Shown here: positions 1 through 7,073 of the stretch, one piece after another | Position numbering within the stretch: the stretch's first letter is position 1 | Layout of the letters: every line of letters starts with the position of its first letter | Source of the DNA: Rhodospirillaceae bacterium | Lineage (GTDB): Bacteria; Pseudomonadota; Alphaproteobacteria; TMED109; TMED131 | NCBI GenBank assembly: GCA_902547175.1 | Contig: CACCMS010000029.1 | Span: 1-11,155, forward strand | Direction: 5' to 3' | Length of the DNA: 11,155 bases | Notes under the pieces: generated by a model | Told to the model about the DNA's origin: nothing | Database searches by the model: none | Seen by the model: the letters and a program-made list of their open reading frames with translations, nothing else | Made by a program: the position numbers and the translations under genes

Positions 1-1145
1 TTGCTATTTCATCTTTTTTATGCATATCTTTGACATTGGCATCCAGGATACTTAAGGATTTAGAAATATTAATATCATCTAATAACGCCTCTTCTATCTG
101 ATGTACTATAAGATTTCCTCTAACATCTTCTATAATTGATAAGTTTTTATGTTCTTCTAAAATTTTTTTGTACTTAGTAATTCTATTTTTTTGATTGAGA
201 TAAAACCTGCTTACTCCAATTTAAAGGACTTCTATAATGAGCACTCAAAAGTGCAAGTCGCAGTACTTCCCCATCATATAATTTTAAAAAATCTTTTACC
301 AAACTAATATTACCTAATGACTTTGACATCTTTTCCGAATCTACAGTAACAAAACCGTTATGCATCCAATATTTAGCATAACTATTTTTTTGATCAAGGT
401 TTCCACTATAACAACAACTTTGCGCTAATTCATTCTCATGGTGTGGAAATTTTAAATCTAGACCTCCACCATGAATGTCAAAAGGAGTACCTAATATTTC
501 CGTAGCCATTACAAAACATTCTGTATGCCAGCCCGGGCGTCCAGGACCCCATGGTGAGTCCCATGCAGGTTCACCATCTTTAGAAGGTTTCCACAGGACA
601 AAATCCTCAGGATTTTTTTTAAAGCTTGCTACTTTTACTCTTCTCCCTGCAATCTGTTCTTCTCTTTTTCTACTTGATAGAGAGCCATAAATATTAAATT
701 TAGATACATCAAACATAATGTTTCCTTCTGCTTGATAAGCAAATTTTTTTTCTTCCAATTTAGATATTGCTAGTATCATTTTTTCAACGAATTCAGTTGC
801 TTTGGGCTGGTAGTCAGGTTTCATTACATTTAACATTTCCATATCATCATTATAAATTTCAAAAAATTTATTGGTTATAGAAAGTACTGATTCTTTTTCT
901 TTCTTACTTCTCTCAATGATCTTGTCATCAATATCAGTTATATTAGATACATAAGTAACTTTTCCATATATCTTTCTAAGCAGTCTTACCAAAGTATCAA
1001 ATACTACTGCCATTCTAGCATTTCCAATATGGGCATAATCATAAACAGTAGGACCACATGCATATACTCTTATGTTTTTAGGATCTATTGGCTCAAATAA
1101 AACCTTTTTACACTGCATAGAATCATATATTTTTAATTTAGGCAT
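1..1145 (-). CDS. cysS: Cysteinyl-tRNA synthetase, frameshifted and cut by the window edge
   Basis: Class I aminoacyl-tRNA synthetase that charges tRNA-Cys with cysteine in the cytoplasm. The first frame (183-1145, 320 residues) holds the whole catalytic core. It has the HIGH-type motif AHIGNA near residue 38 and KMSKS at 272-276. The zinc ligands C30, C210, H235 and E239 match the E. coli pattern (C28, C209, H234, E238). This frame ends at a TAG (183-185) just after HYRSPLNW, whereas the family is usually about 460 residues. From about 184 down to position 1 a different frame is open for 61 codons and reads like the missing anticodon-binding part (for example IEEALLDDINISKSLSIL). Removing one A from the 7-A run at 186-192 joins the two frames. 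The ATG at 1143-1145 overlaps the maf stop by 8 bases, so the genes are probably translationally coupled. Identity is very secure. Whether the break is real, rescued by slippage, or a sequence error cannot be told here. Confidence 0.93.
186..192 (-). other. 7-A run where the cysS reading frame breaks
   Basis: On the coding strand the run reads TCA followed by seven A and then TAG. With six A the frame runs through into the C-terminal part of CysS (residues ...SQSKNRITKY...). With seven A it stops after SQSKK. The required correction is +1 (or -2), so a classical -1 ribosomal slip would not repair it. Loss of one A by RNA polymerase slippage, or a homopolymer sequencing error, would. Confidence 0.8.
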
Positions 1146-1758
1146 AAGTAATGATTTTTTTTTTAAATAAGATTTTTATTAAAGGCAAAATTGGCAGCCC
1201 TAATATAGTTGAGGTATTTCCTACTACATCAGAAAAAAGATACTTTCCATTTGCTTCAAACCTATAAGAGCCACAAGAACTTATAGGAAGATCAATTTCA
1301 ACATAATCTTTAATAGATTTTTTTGATAGCTTCCTCATTTTCAGTTTTACTTCCTCCACATAACTATAAACTACCTGATTGTCATAGCATATGCTAAAAG
1401 CACTAATTAACTTATGGGCTTTTCCGTTAAGTTCTGATAACTGTTCAATTGCTTTTTTTTTATTTTTAGGCTTAGAAAATATTTTTCCTTTGCTTATACA
1501 TATCTGATCTGCTCCAATAACATAAGACTTTCTATTTTCACAACTAATGAACAATGCTTTTGCTTCAGCTAACTTTCTGGCTATAAAGTTAGCATTTTTT
1601 TTTTTATATTTTTTTTTAACAAGCCTTTCATCTATATTAGATTTTAATTGTATAAAATCTATACCTGTTTCCTGCAAAATTTTTAATCTAGACTCAGAGT
1701 TTGATGCTAAAATTATAGGAAAATTTGATTTTAATATAGATTTGGTTTTATTAATCAA
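1138..1758 (-). CDS. maf: Maf-family nucleoside triphosphate pyrophosphatase
   Basis: Maf proteins hydrolyse modified or non-canonical nucleoside triphosphates to the monophosphate, a house-cleaning role in the cytoplasm. At 206 residues it has the family length. Visible features are the N-terminal ILASNSESRLKIL (the LASxSxxR motif, about residue 16), NIDER, the acidic VIGADQ near the middle, the KP of IFSKPKNKKKA, and a C-terminal TILGLPILPL typical of alphaproteobacterial members. The frame opens after a TAA at 1759-1761, and the first usable codon is the TTG at 1756-1758. No ATG lies upstream of the first conserved motif, so a TTG start is the best choice. It sits 11 bases downstream of the folE stop and overlaps cysS by 8 bases. 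The coding strand contains A-runs of 9, 11 and 10 bases (around 1609-1617, 1595-1605 and 1155-1164) yet stays in frame. Which nucleotide it prefers cannot be read from the sequence. Confidence 0.9.
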   Translation of the reverse strand: MINKTKSILKSNFPIILASNSESRLKILQETGIDFIQLKSNIDERLVKKKYKKKNANFIARKLAEAKALFISCENRKSYVIGADQICISKGKIFSKPKNKKKAIEQLSELNGKAHKLISAFSICYDNQVVYSYVEEVKLKMRKLSKKSIKDYVEIDLPISSCGSYRFEANGKYLFSDVVGNTSTILGLPILPLIKILFKKKIITYA

Positions 1759-1769
1759 TTAAATCAGTC

Positions 1770-2381
1770 TTAGTTTTTACCTATAAAATTCATAAATTCC
1801 ATTCTTGTTCTGGCATCAGTTCTGAATAAACCTAACATCCTGCTTGTTACAGTGCTAGTAGTAGATTTGTGTACACCTCTTGTAGTCATACATTGGTGTG
1901 CTGCATCTACAACTACTGCAACTCCTTTTGGTAATAAAACTCTTTGAATACATCCTGCAATTTGAGCAGTCATTGTCTCTTGAGTTTGTAATCTTTTTGC
2001 ATAACAATCAACTACCCTTGCTAGTTTGCTTATTCCTACTACTCTTTTATCTGGTATGTAAGCTACATGAGCTTTGCCTAAAATAGGTACCATATGATGT
2101 TCACAGTGAGACTCTAATCTAATGTCCCTAATTACAACCATCTCATCATATCCAGCTACTTCTTCAAAGGTCTTTGAGAGTATTTTATCTGGTTCTGTTG
2201 TGTATCCCTCAAAAAATTCTTTATAAGCATTAATTACTCTTTTAGGCGTCTCTATCAAACCTTCTCTTTCAGGATTATCTCCAGCCCAAGCTATAAGTGT
2301 TCTAACGGCCTCTTTTGCTTCTTCTTCTGAGGGATGGTTTTTACTAATAATATTTTTTTTCAATGTATTGTTATTTTTCAT
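1770..2381 (-). CDS. folE: GTP cyclohydrolase I (FolE type 1)
   Basis: Converts GTP to 7,8-dihydroneopterin triphosphate and formate, the first step of folate synthesis (also feeding queuosine). The 203 residues include the full catalytic domain. [11 protein letters not shown] supplies C93, H95 and H96, and [13 protein letters not shown] supplies H162 and C164. The zinc ligands C93, H96 and C164 have the same spacing as C110, H113 and C181 of E. coli. The C-terminus [15 protein letters not shown] is the usual ending. It is therefore the zinc-dependent type 1 enzyme, not the FolE2 type. The ATG at 2379-2381 has no obvious Shine-Dalgarno site. It is the first gene of a folE-maf-cysS run and diverges from hisI across an 83-base gap that must carry both promoters. 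Confidence 0.97.
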   Translation of the reverse strand: MKNNNTLKKNIISKNHPSEEEAKEAVRTLIAWAGDNPEREGLIETPKRVINAYKEFFEGYTTEPDKILSKTFEEVAGYDEMVVIRDIRLESHCEHHMVPILGKAHVAYIPDKRVVGISKLARVVDCYAKRLQTQETMTAQIAGCIQRVLLPKGVAVVVDAAHQCMTTRGVHKSTTSTVTSRMLGLFRTDARTRMEFMNFIGKN

Positions 2382-2464
2382 ATTAATTTATGTTTTTTTT
2401 TAAAATTTCATATATTATTATCATCTTTAGTAAATAATTACAAATAGCCATTAATGTTAGATAA

Positions 2465-2962
2465 ATGAAAATTGATAAAAAAAATATTATTTTTAATAAT
2501 AGAGCATCAATAAAACAAATTGAAGAAGGAACAGAACTTTGCCCAAAATTTAATAAGGAAGGTTTGATTCCTTGTATAACTATTGAGTATGAAAGCAAAG
2601 AAGTTTTAATGTTTTCTTTTCTTAGTAAGGAAGCTCTTAGAAAAAGTATTGAAACAGACAAAGCACATTATTATTCAAGAAGTAGAAAAAATATTTGGCT
2701 TAAAGGTGAAGTGTCAGGAATGTATCATCAAATTCAAGACATATTAATTGATGATGATCAAGATTCAATTATTTTTATAGTTAAATTGAATGAACCAACT
2801 AAAGGAGGGAAGAAGGCCTCTTGCCATGTAGGATATAAAAGTTGTTTTTACAGAAAAGTTAAAGTTTCAGATAGCAAATTAGTATTAAAATTTACAGAGG
2901 ATAAGAAATCTTTTGATCCTCAAATAGTATATGAAGGCATCGAAAACCCTACAAAACTATAA
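2465..2962 (+). CDS. hisI: Phosphoribosyl-AMP cyclohydrolase
   Basis: Opens the purine ring of phosphoribosyl-AMP in the third step of histidine synthesis; cytoplasmic, zinc- and magnesium-dependent. The 165 residues hold only the HisI domain, with no HisE fusion. Visible are EVLMFSFLSKEAL, AHYYSRSR (about 67-74), KGEVSG, the metal-binding acidic cluster DDDQD (96-100), and SCHVGYKSCFYR with C120 and C127. Many HisI proteins have DCD where this one has DDD, so a third cysteine ligand known from the archaeal enzyme is replaced. From memory, the DDDQD form with an extra GGKK-like insertion and an NPTKL ending is an alphaproteobacterial subtype. No other his gene is nearby. The start ATG has no clear ribosome site. 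Divergent from folE. Confidence 0.96.
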   Translation: MKIDKKNIIFNNRASIKQIEEGTELCPKFNKEGLIPCITIEYESKEVLMFSFLSKEALRKSIETDKAHYYSRSRKNIWLKGEVSGMYHQIQDILIDDDQDSIIFIVKLNEPTKGGKKASCHVGYKSCFYRKVKVSDSKLVLKFTEDKKSFDPQIVYEGIENPTKL

Positions 2963-2985
2963 TATACTAAAAATAATATTAATAA

Positions 2986-3015
2986 TTGACATATTATAGG
3001 AAATTCCTATATATA
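2986..3015 (+). promoter_or_regulatory. Sigma70-type promoter of the TonB receptor gene
   Basis: A perfect TTGACA hexamer at 2986-2991 is followed after 16 or 18 bases by TATATA (3008-3013 or 3010-3015). Transcription would begin roughly at 3020, leaving a leader of about 35 bases before the ATG at 3056. The exact -10 is uncertain because the stretch is alternating T/A. A 17-bp palindrome fills the spacer (separate entry). Confidence 0.6.
2995..3011. promoter_or_regulatory. 17-bp palindrome inside the promoter, probable repressor site
   Basis: TATAGGAAATTCCTATA is a perfect inverted repeat with 8-base arms around a central A. It lies between the -35 and -10 hexamers of the promoter for the TonB-dependent receptor, the classic position for a repressor that blocks RNA polymerase. 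Its GC-containing core (AGGAAATTCCT) stands out from the surrounding A/T. Outer-membrane receptor genes are commonly controlled by metal-responsive regulators. I cannot match the site with confidence to a known box such as Fur, Irr, RirA or Zur. Confidence 0.5.
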
Positions 3016-3055
3016 TTATTATGTTTTATTATAACGCTAATTTTTACGATTCTCT

Positions 3056-5533
3056 ATGAAACTTATTTTAGTATTAATTGCTTTTTTTTATTTTTGCAAA
3101 CTTAATGCTCAAGAAGATTTAGGCACAGTTGATGTTATCGGAGCATCTCCTCTACCTGGTATTTTAATTGATCGCAAAAATGTGCCTAATACCTCTCAAA
3201 AAATTACTGAGACTCAAATTCAAGAAAATCTTACAAAAACTATAACAGACCTTATGAATGAAAACTTCTCTGGTATATCTGTAAAAGATATACAAAATGG
3301 AGCATTTCAAAAAAATGTTGATTACAGAGGATATACAGCCTCTCCTCTATTAGGCGAGTCTCAGGGCATATCGGTATATCTAGACGGAGTTAGAATAAAT
3401 GAAAGTTTTGGAGATACCGTTCAATGGGAACTTGTTCCTGAAAATGCGATAAAGCAAATAGACTTAATGAGTTCAAATCCTGCCTTTGGTCTAAATGCAT
3501 TAGGAGGATCACTGGCATTGAGTACAAAAAAAGGTCTAGATTATAAAAATAAAGAATTTGTAGATACTTTGAATAAATACGGTTCTTTCAATTATACCTC
3601 TGAATTAATGGAGTATGGTTATGGCACAGATACCTTTGGAACATATACTTCCATTGAACTAGAAAGAGACGGAGGATGGAGAGATCATAGTGATGGAGAA
3701 ATTTCTAGATTTTATACAAATTATGGCTTTGATAAAGACACCTATGATATAAATTTTTCATTTTTAGGAGGTAATACTGATTTAAATGGTAACGGTGTAA
3801 CACCCATAGAACTTATGCATAAAAATAGAGAAGCAGTATTTACATGGCCTGACAAAACCTCTAATAAAATGAGTTTGTTTTATGGTAACTCTAACTTTTA
3901 TACTGCGAATGATGGAATTATCTCTACAAATTTTTATCACAAAAGACTTTACAGAACTACCTACAACGCAGACGAAGTTGATGCTGAAGAGTGCGCTGAA
4001 GATAGCGCTGCTGATGCAACAGAACTAAAAGCTGATTATGGTTTTGATGATGCTCCTTTATGTGGAGAAGATAATTCAGCAGGTGATTATGGTGTTATCT
4101 TAGACCAATTTGGTAATGCAATAGAATCTAATGATAATATTAGAAAGTACGGACTGCTAAATAAAACATTTACAACTACAACCACTATGGGTGGCACTAT
4201 GCAGTATGATAACTTCTTTAATATTTACGACAAAACACATAAGCTTACCTTTGGCACATCCTATGATCAGGCAAAAACATTTTTTAGATCACAAGGATTT
4301 TTAGGAACACTAACCAATGAAAGAACGGTAACTCCATTATTCAATAGTGACGGTATACCTATAGAACTTGTAGCTGAGCAAGAGCATGCTGGAAATGGAA
4401 ATGACCCAGGTGACAAAGAACGAGGAGATGTGGGGCCAGCTGAAGCTGTAGGAAAATTAAATGTTTATGGTGTTTATGCAAGTGATAACTTTCAATACAA
4501 TGACAAGCTAGTCCTAAATAATGGGCTAAGAGCTAACTTAGCTTTTGTTGAATTAATTGATAACTTTACAACTCCAACCTACACAAGAACAGCGTTTTTA
4601 AATGGAGATCATAGATATTTTAGAGTTAATCCTAGCTTAGGGTTTGTATATAATTATACTAATGAAATTTCTTTTTTAGCTAACTATAGAGAGGCTAATA
4701 GAGCACCCTCTCCTGTAGAATTAAGCTGTGCAGATCCTGGCGCTCCTTGTAGATTACCAAATGCCTTTGTAGCTGATCCTCCTCTAGAACAAGTAGTAAC
4801 TAGGGGTACAGAAGTTGGAGTCAAAAGTAATCTTAATACAAAAAATTATAATATTAATATTAATGCAACAGGACATTTTTCTCAAAACTCAGAAGATATA
4901 TTATTTGTTAGCTCAGGTACTGGCCTTTCTTCAGGCTACTTTAAAAACTTTGGTAAGACCCATAGACTAGGATTTGACTTATCTTTAAAAACTACAAAAA
5001 ACAAACAGAAAAAAGGTTTTCAAACCTCTACAATAAATTATTCCTACCTAAAGGCAACCTTTCAGTCAGCTCACACTTTACCAGCTGCAAATCATCCTAA
5101 TGGATCTAACGATATAGAATCTGGCGATTCAATTCCAGGAATGCCTTTACATAAGATTAATGCTAAAACCACCTATGGTTTTAATGATAAGTTTAATATA
5201 TCACTGGGGGCTTTGGGCGCAACTGGGGTTTATCTTAGAGGAGATGAGTCTAATCAATTAAATAAAACTAGTCCCTATATAATATTTAATTTAGAGTCTA
5301 AGTATCAACCTACAAAAAACATAAACGTATTTGCTAGGATTGACAATATATTAGATAATAAATATGAAACTATGGGAGTTTTAGGAGAAGCAAGTTCTAG
5401 TGAAGTCAATGTTCCTATCAAAGAGCTAGGTGATACAGGGTCAGGTGAAACCGCTGTAGGTGCTTTGGATCCTAACTTTTTATCTCCTGGTCAACCAATA
5501 TCATTCTTTATAGGCACTAGTATAAAGTGGTAG
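3056..5533 (+). CDS. TonB-dependent outer-membrane receptor, substrate unknown
   Basis: Energised uptake channel of the outer membrane. The 825 residues begin with a signal peptide (MKLILVLIAFFYFCKLNA, likely cleaved before QED). A TonB-box-like DLGTVDVIG follows at about 21-29, then a plug domain to roughly residue 160 containing VDYRGYTASPLLGESQGISVYLDGVRIN and ALGGSLAL, and then a long beta-barrel. Barrel signatures include NYREANRAPSPVELSC and FARIDNILDNKYE. The C-terminal strand ends FFIGTSIKW, so the last residue is Trp rather than the more usual Phe. An acidic extracellular-looking insertion (about 302-345, DEVDAEECAEDSAADATEL onward) has two cysteines that could pair. I recognise the plug as belonging to a widespread subfamily of proteobacterial receptors without an agreed substrate, distinct from the BtuB encoded further right. 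It has its own promoter with an operator-like palindrome and is followed after 44 bases by a TonB gene. No Shine-Dalgarno site is visible. Confidence 0.93.
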   Translation: MKLILVLIAFFYFCKLNAQEDLGTVDVIGASPLPGILIDRKNVPNTSQKITETQIQENLTKTITDLMNENFSGISVKDIQNGAFQKNVDYRGYTASPLLGESQGISVYLDGVRINESFGDTVQWELVPENAIKQIDLMSSNPAFGLNALGGSLALSTKKGLDYKNKEFVDTLNKYGSFNYTSELMEYGYGTDTFGTYTSIELERDGGWRDHSDGEISRFYTNYGFDKDTYDINFSFLGGNTDLNGNGVTPIELMHKNREAVFTWPDKTSNKMSLFYGNSNFYTANDGIISTNFYHKRLYRTTYNADEVDAEECAEDSAADATELKADYGFDDAPLCGEDNSAGDYGVILDQFGNAIESNDNIRKYGLLNKTFTTTTTMGGTMQYDNFFNIYDKTHKLTFGTSYDQAKTFFRSQGFLGTLTNERTVTPLFNSDGIPIELVAEQEHAGNGNDPGDKERGDVGPAEAVGKLNVYGVYASDNFQYNDKLVLNNGLRANLAFVELIDNFTTPTYTRTAFLNGDHRYFRVNPSLGFVYNYTNEISFLANYREANRAPSPVELSCADPGAPCRLPNAFVADPPLEQVVTRGTEVGVKSNLNTKNYNININATGHFSQNSEDILFVSSGTGLSSGYFKNFGKTHRLGFDLSLKTTKNKQKKGFQTSTINYSYLKATFQSAHTLPAANHPNGSNDIESGDSIPGMPLHKINAKTTYGFNDKFNISLGALGATGVYLRGDESNQLNKTSPYIIFNLESKYQPTKNINVFARIDNILDNKYETMGVLGEASSSEVNVPIKELGDTGSGETAVGALDPNFLSPGQPISFFIGTSIKW

Positions 5534-5577
5534 TACTAGAATCGATTTAAAATAATGTTTAAATTTTTAATTTTTTT

Positions 5578-6327
5578 ATGTTTATAAATCTAAATTATTA
5601 TTTATCAATCATATTGCATATATTAGTAATATGTTGCCTAACTTTTATATTTAAAATAGAAAGACAAACAAATATATATAATGATGTAATAAATATTAAT
5701 TTAAAATCTCTCAAAACTTTTAAAGCAGAAGACATTACTAAAGAAAAAAACTCTATTGATATAAAAAAAGATAAAAAAAGTAAAAAGGAAATAAATGAAA
5801 ATACACAAACCATAACTGAAATTATAACACCTACAAAAAAAGTTAAAAAAATTGATACAAATAAAAATATTTATAAATTTGAAGAACAAAAAGAGGAAAA
5901 AAAAAATACTGAGAATAGAGATAATGCAGAAAAGAATCTAGAAAATACTGAACCTAAAATAATTTCTCAGCAGCAAAACATTAAAAAAAAAACAGATAAT
6001 ACACCTACTGCAGAAATTACAAATGAAGACAGAGAAATTTTTAATAACTATAATAATACGCTAAAAGCTTTAATTCAAAAAAAAGCGTCTGAAAATTATC
6101 CACGTATTTCATTAAGAAAAAGAGAAGAAGGAATAGTAGAATTAAAATTTTCTATAGACATAAATGGCAATATTATAAATGTCAACACAGGAAAAAAAAC
6201 AAACGCTCCTGAGAGACTAATAAATGCTTCAATAAATACATTGAAGCTTATATCACCTTATAAAAAAAACCCTATTTTAAAAAAAAATAATACTTTTTCT
6301 ATCATTATCGTATATAAGTTACAGTAA
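5578..6327 (+). CDS. tonB: TonB energy-transducing protein
   Basis: TonB couples the inner-membrane proton gradient (through ExbB/ExbD) to outer-membrane receptors. The layout is typical over 249 residues: a short cytoplasmic start, one membrane anchor (about 9-26, YLSIILHILVICCLTFIF), a long hydrophilic periplasmic spacer (about 27-155), and a C-terminal TonB domain (about 160-249). That domain shows YP at 174-175, GIVELKFSIDINGNI and a final IIIVYKL strand. The spacer is unusual: it is made mainly of K, E, N, T and I with only three prolines, where TonB is normally proline-rich. This probably reflects the AT-driven composition, with coiled or disordered structure instead of a polyproline rod. 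It follows the receptor gene by 44 bases and precedes sufE by 4 bases, suggesting one transcript. ExbB and ExbD are not in the window. The family call rests on architecture and the C-terminal domain. Confidence 0.86.
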   Translation: MFINLNYYLSIILHILVICCLTFIFKIERQTNIYNDVININLKSLKTFKAEDITKEKNSIDIKKDKKSKKEINENTQTITEIITPTKKVKKIDTNKNIYKFEEQKEEKKNTENRDNAEKNLENTEPKIISQQQNIKKKTDNTPTAEITNEDREIFNNYNNTLKALIQKKASENYPRISLRKREEGIVELKFSIDINGNIINVNTGKKTNAPERLINASINTLKLISPYKKNPILKKNNTFSIIIVYKLQ

Positions 6328-6331
6328 AGAT

Positions 6332-6742
6332 ATGATAGATGTATTAAAAAAACACGCTGATAACTTAAAAACTATTTTTGAATTAGAAGGTGAAGAGGGA
6401 CAATTTGAATATCTTATTGATATAGGAAAGAAAAAAGGATCTTTTGAACCACAAGAAAAGATTGATAAAAATAAAATGTCAGGATGCTTAGCACAGGTCT
6501 GGATAAAATTTGATACCAAAAATGGCAAAAACTATTTTGATGGAGACAGTGATGCACTTATTGTTAAAGGGTTAGTTAAGATAATTACAGAAGCTTTATC
6601 AGGGTTAACTAATGATGAAATAAAAGCATTAAAGCACGATGTTGTAAATACATTGGGTTTAGGTCCTAGTTTATCTGCCAGAAGGCAAGTAGGTATGATG
6701 TCTATGGTGGACCATATAAAAATCATAACAGGAGCTAAATAA
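6332..6742 (+). CDS. sufE: SufE-family cysteine desulfuration protein
   Basis: SufE takes sulfur from the SufS cysteine desulfurase as a persulfide on an active cysteine and passes it to the Fe-S cluster scaffold. The 136 residues match the family from end to end. KMSGCLAQVWIKF carries the active cysteine (C52, the equivalent of C51 in E. coli), DSDALIVKGLVKIITEALSG forms the middle, and LGLGPSLSARRQVGMMSM is the usual C-terminal block. The gene starts 4 bases after the tonB stop and no other suf gene is visible, so it is separated from its partners. Its last codons (ACA GGA GCT AAA TAA) also supply the AGGAG ribosome site for the next gene. The link with iron-related uptake is suggestive only. 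Confidence 0.94.
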   Translation: MIDVLKKHADNLKTIFELEGEEGQFEYLIDIGKKKGSFEPQEKIDKNKMSGCLAQVWIKFDTKNGKNYFDGDSDALIVKGLVKIITEALSGLTNDEIKALKHDVVNTLGLGPSLSARRQVGMMSMVDHIKIITGAK

Positions 6743-6745
6743 ATT
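6730..6745 (+). promoter_or_regulatory. AGGAG ribosome site and AUU start codon
   Basis: AGGAG at 6730-6734 lies 8 bases before ATT at 6743-6745, which directly follows the sufE stop TAA (6740-6742). Most genes in this window have no visible Shine-Dalgarno site, so the good match at normal spacing is notable. The downstream frame has no ATG or GTG at all, and its only TTG (6953-6955) lies far inside a membrane segment. AUU initiation is known for E. coli infC and pcnB. Confidence 0.6.
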
Positions 6746-7048
6746 TTAATTAAAAAACTTCATAATATTTTCAAAACTAAGAGTCTGAGTCAATTAATAA
6801 CTGTTTTTATAGTTTTTGGTATAAGTGGTACTCTATCAGTTTTCGTATCTACCCCTATATTAAATTATTTAAACTATGATGATTATATCAAAAGTTCTTT
6901 TATAAAATTTATATTAAATATCTTAATAATTTTTCCAATTTATCAGGTCATTTTGATTTTTGTTGGTACATTATTTGGCCAATTTGATTATTTTTGGACT
7001 TTTCAAAAAAAAATTTTTTCTAAATTTTTTAAAAAAAAAGTTGAGTAA
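6743..7048 (+). CDS. DUF6787-like small membrane protein with probable AUU start
   Basis: An open frame of 101 codons follows the sufE stop in the same frame. Standard gene calling misses it because it has no ATG or GTG codon. From residue 14 it reads SLSQLITVFIVFGISGTLSV, then a short polar stretch, then ILIIFPIYQVILIFVGTLFG followed by QFDYFWTFQKK and a basic tail. This matches my memory of the DUF6787 pattern: two membrane helices (about 18-36 and 54-78) with a GQFxFFW-type signature after the second. The start is taken as ATT 6743 because it gives the usual short basic N-terminus (LIKKLHNIFKTK) and has AGGAG upstream. Alternatives are readthrough of the sufE stop, giving a SufE-membrane fusion, or an ATG mutated or misread as ATT. 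Function is unknown. It contains two 9-A runs (7005-7013, 7031-7039). The -35 of the btuB promoter overlaps its end. Confidence 0.75.
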   Translation: MLIKKLHNIFKTKSLSQLITVFIVFGISGTLSVFVSTPILNYLNYDDYIKSSFIKFILNILIIFPIYQVILIFVGTLFGQFDYFWTFQKKIFSKFFKKKVE

Positions 7049-7069
7049 TTTTTAAGCTTTCTCTATTAT
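7041..7069 (+). promoter_or_regulatory. Promoter of the B12 riboswitch-btuB unit
   Basis: TTGAGT (7041-7046) and TATTAT (7064-7069) are 17 bases apart, matching sigma70 hexamers at 4 and 5 of 6 positions. Initiation about 7 bases downstream would place the RNA 5' end at about 7076, at the base of the riboswitch P1 helix. That agreement supports the call. The -35 overlaps the end of the upstream gene. Confidence 0.5.
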
Positions 7070-7073
7070 AAGA

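Noticed and set aside
186..192. Programmed -1 ribosomal frameshift in cysS
   Set aside because: The C-terminal part is in the +1 frame relative to the first part, so a -1 slip would not reach it.
475..690. Open frame on the plus strand opposite cysS (71 codons)
   Set aside because: Lies antisense to the conserved catalytic core of CysS and shows no recognisable domain; a shadow frame.
2382..2464. Promoter hexamers in the folE-hisI gap (for example TTGTAA with TAATAA on the minus strand)
   Set aside because: Promoters must exist here, but the matches are weak and such hexamers are expected by chance in DNA this AT-rich.
5545..5576. ATTTAAA/TTTAAAT stem followed by T-rich sequence between the receptor gene and tonB
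   Set aside because: The stem is made only of A-T pairs and too weak for a convincing terminator; the composition alone produces such patterns.
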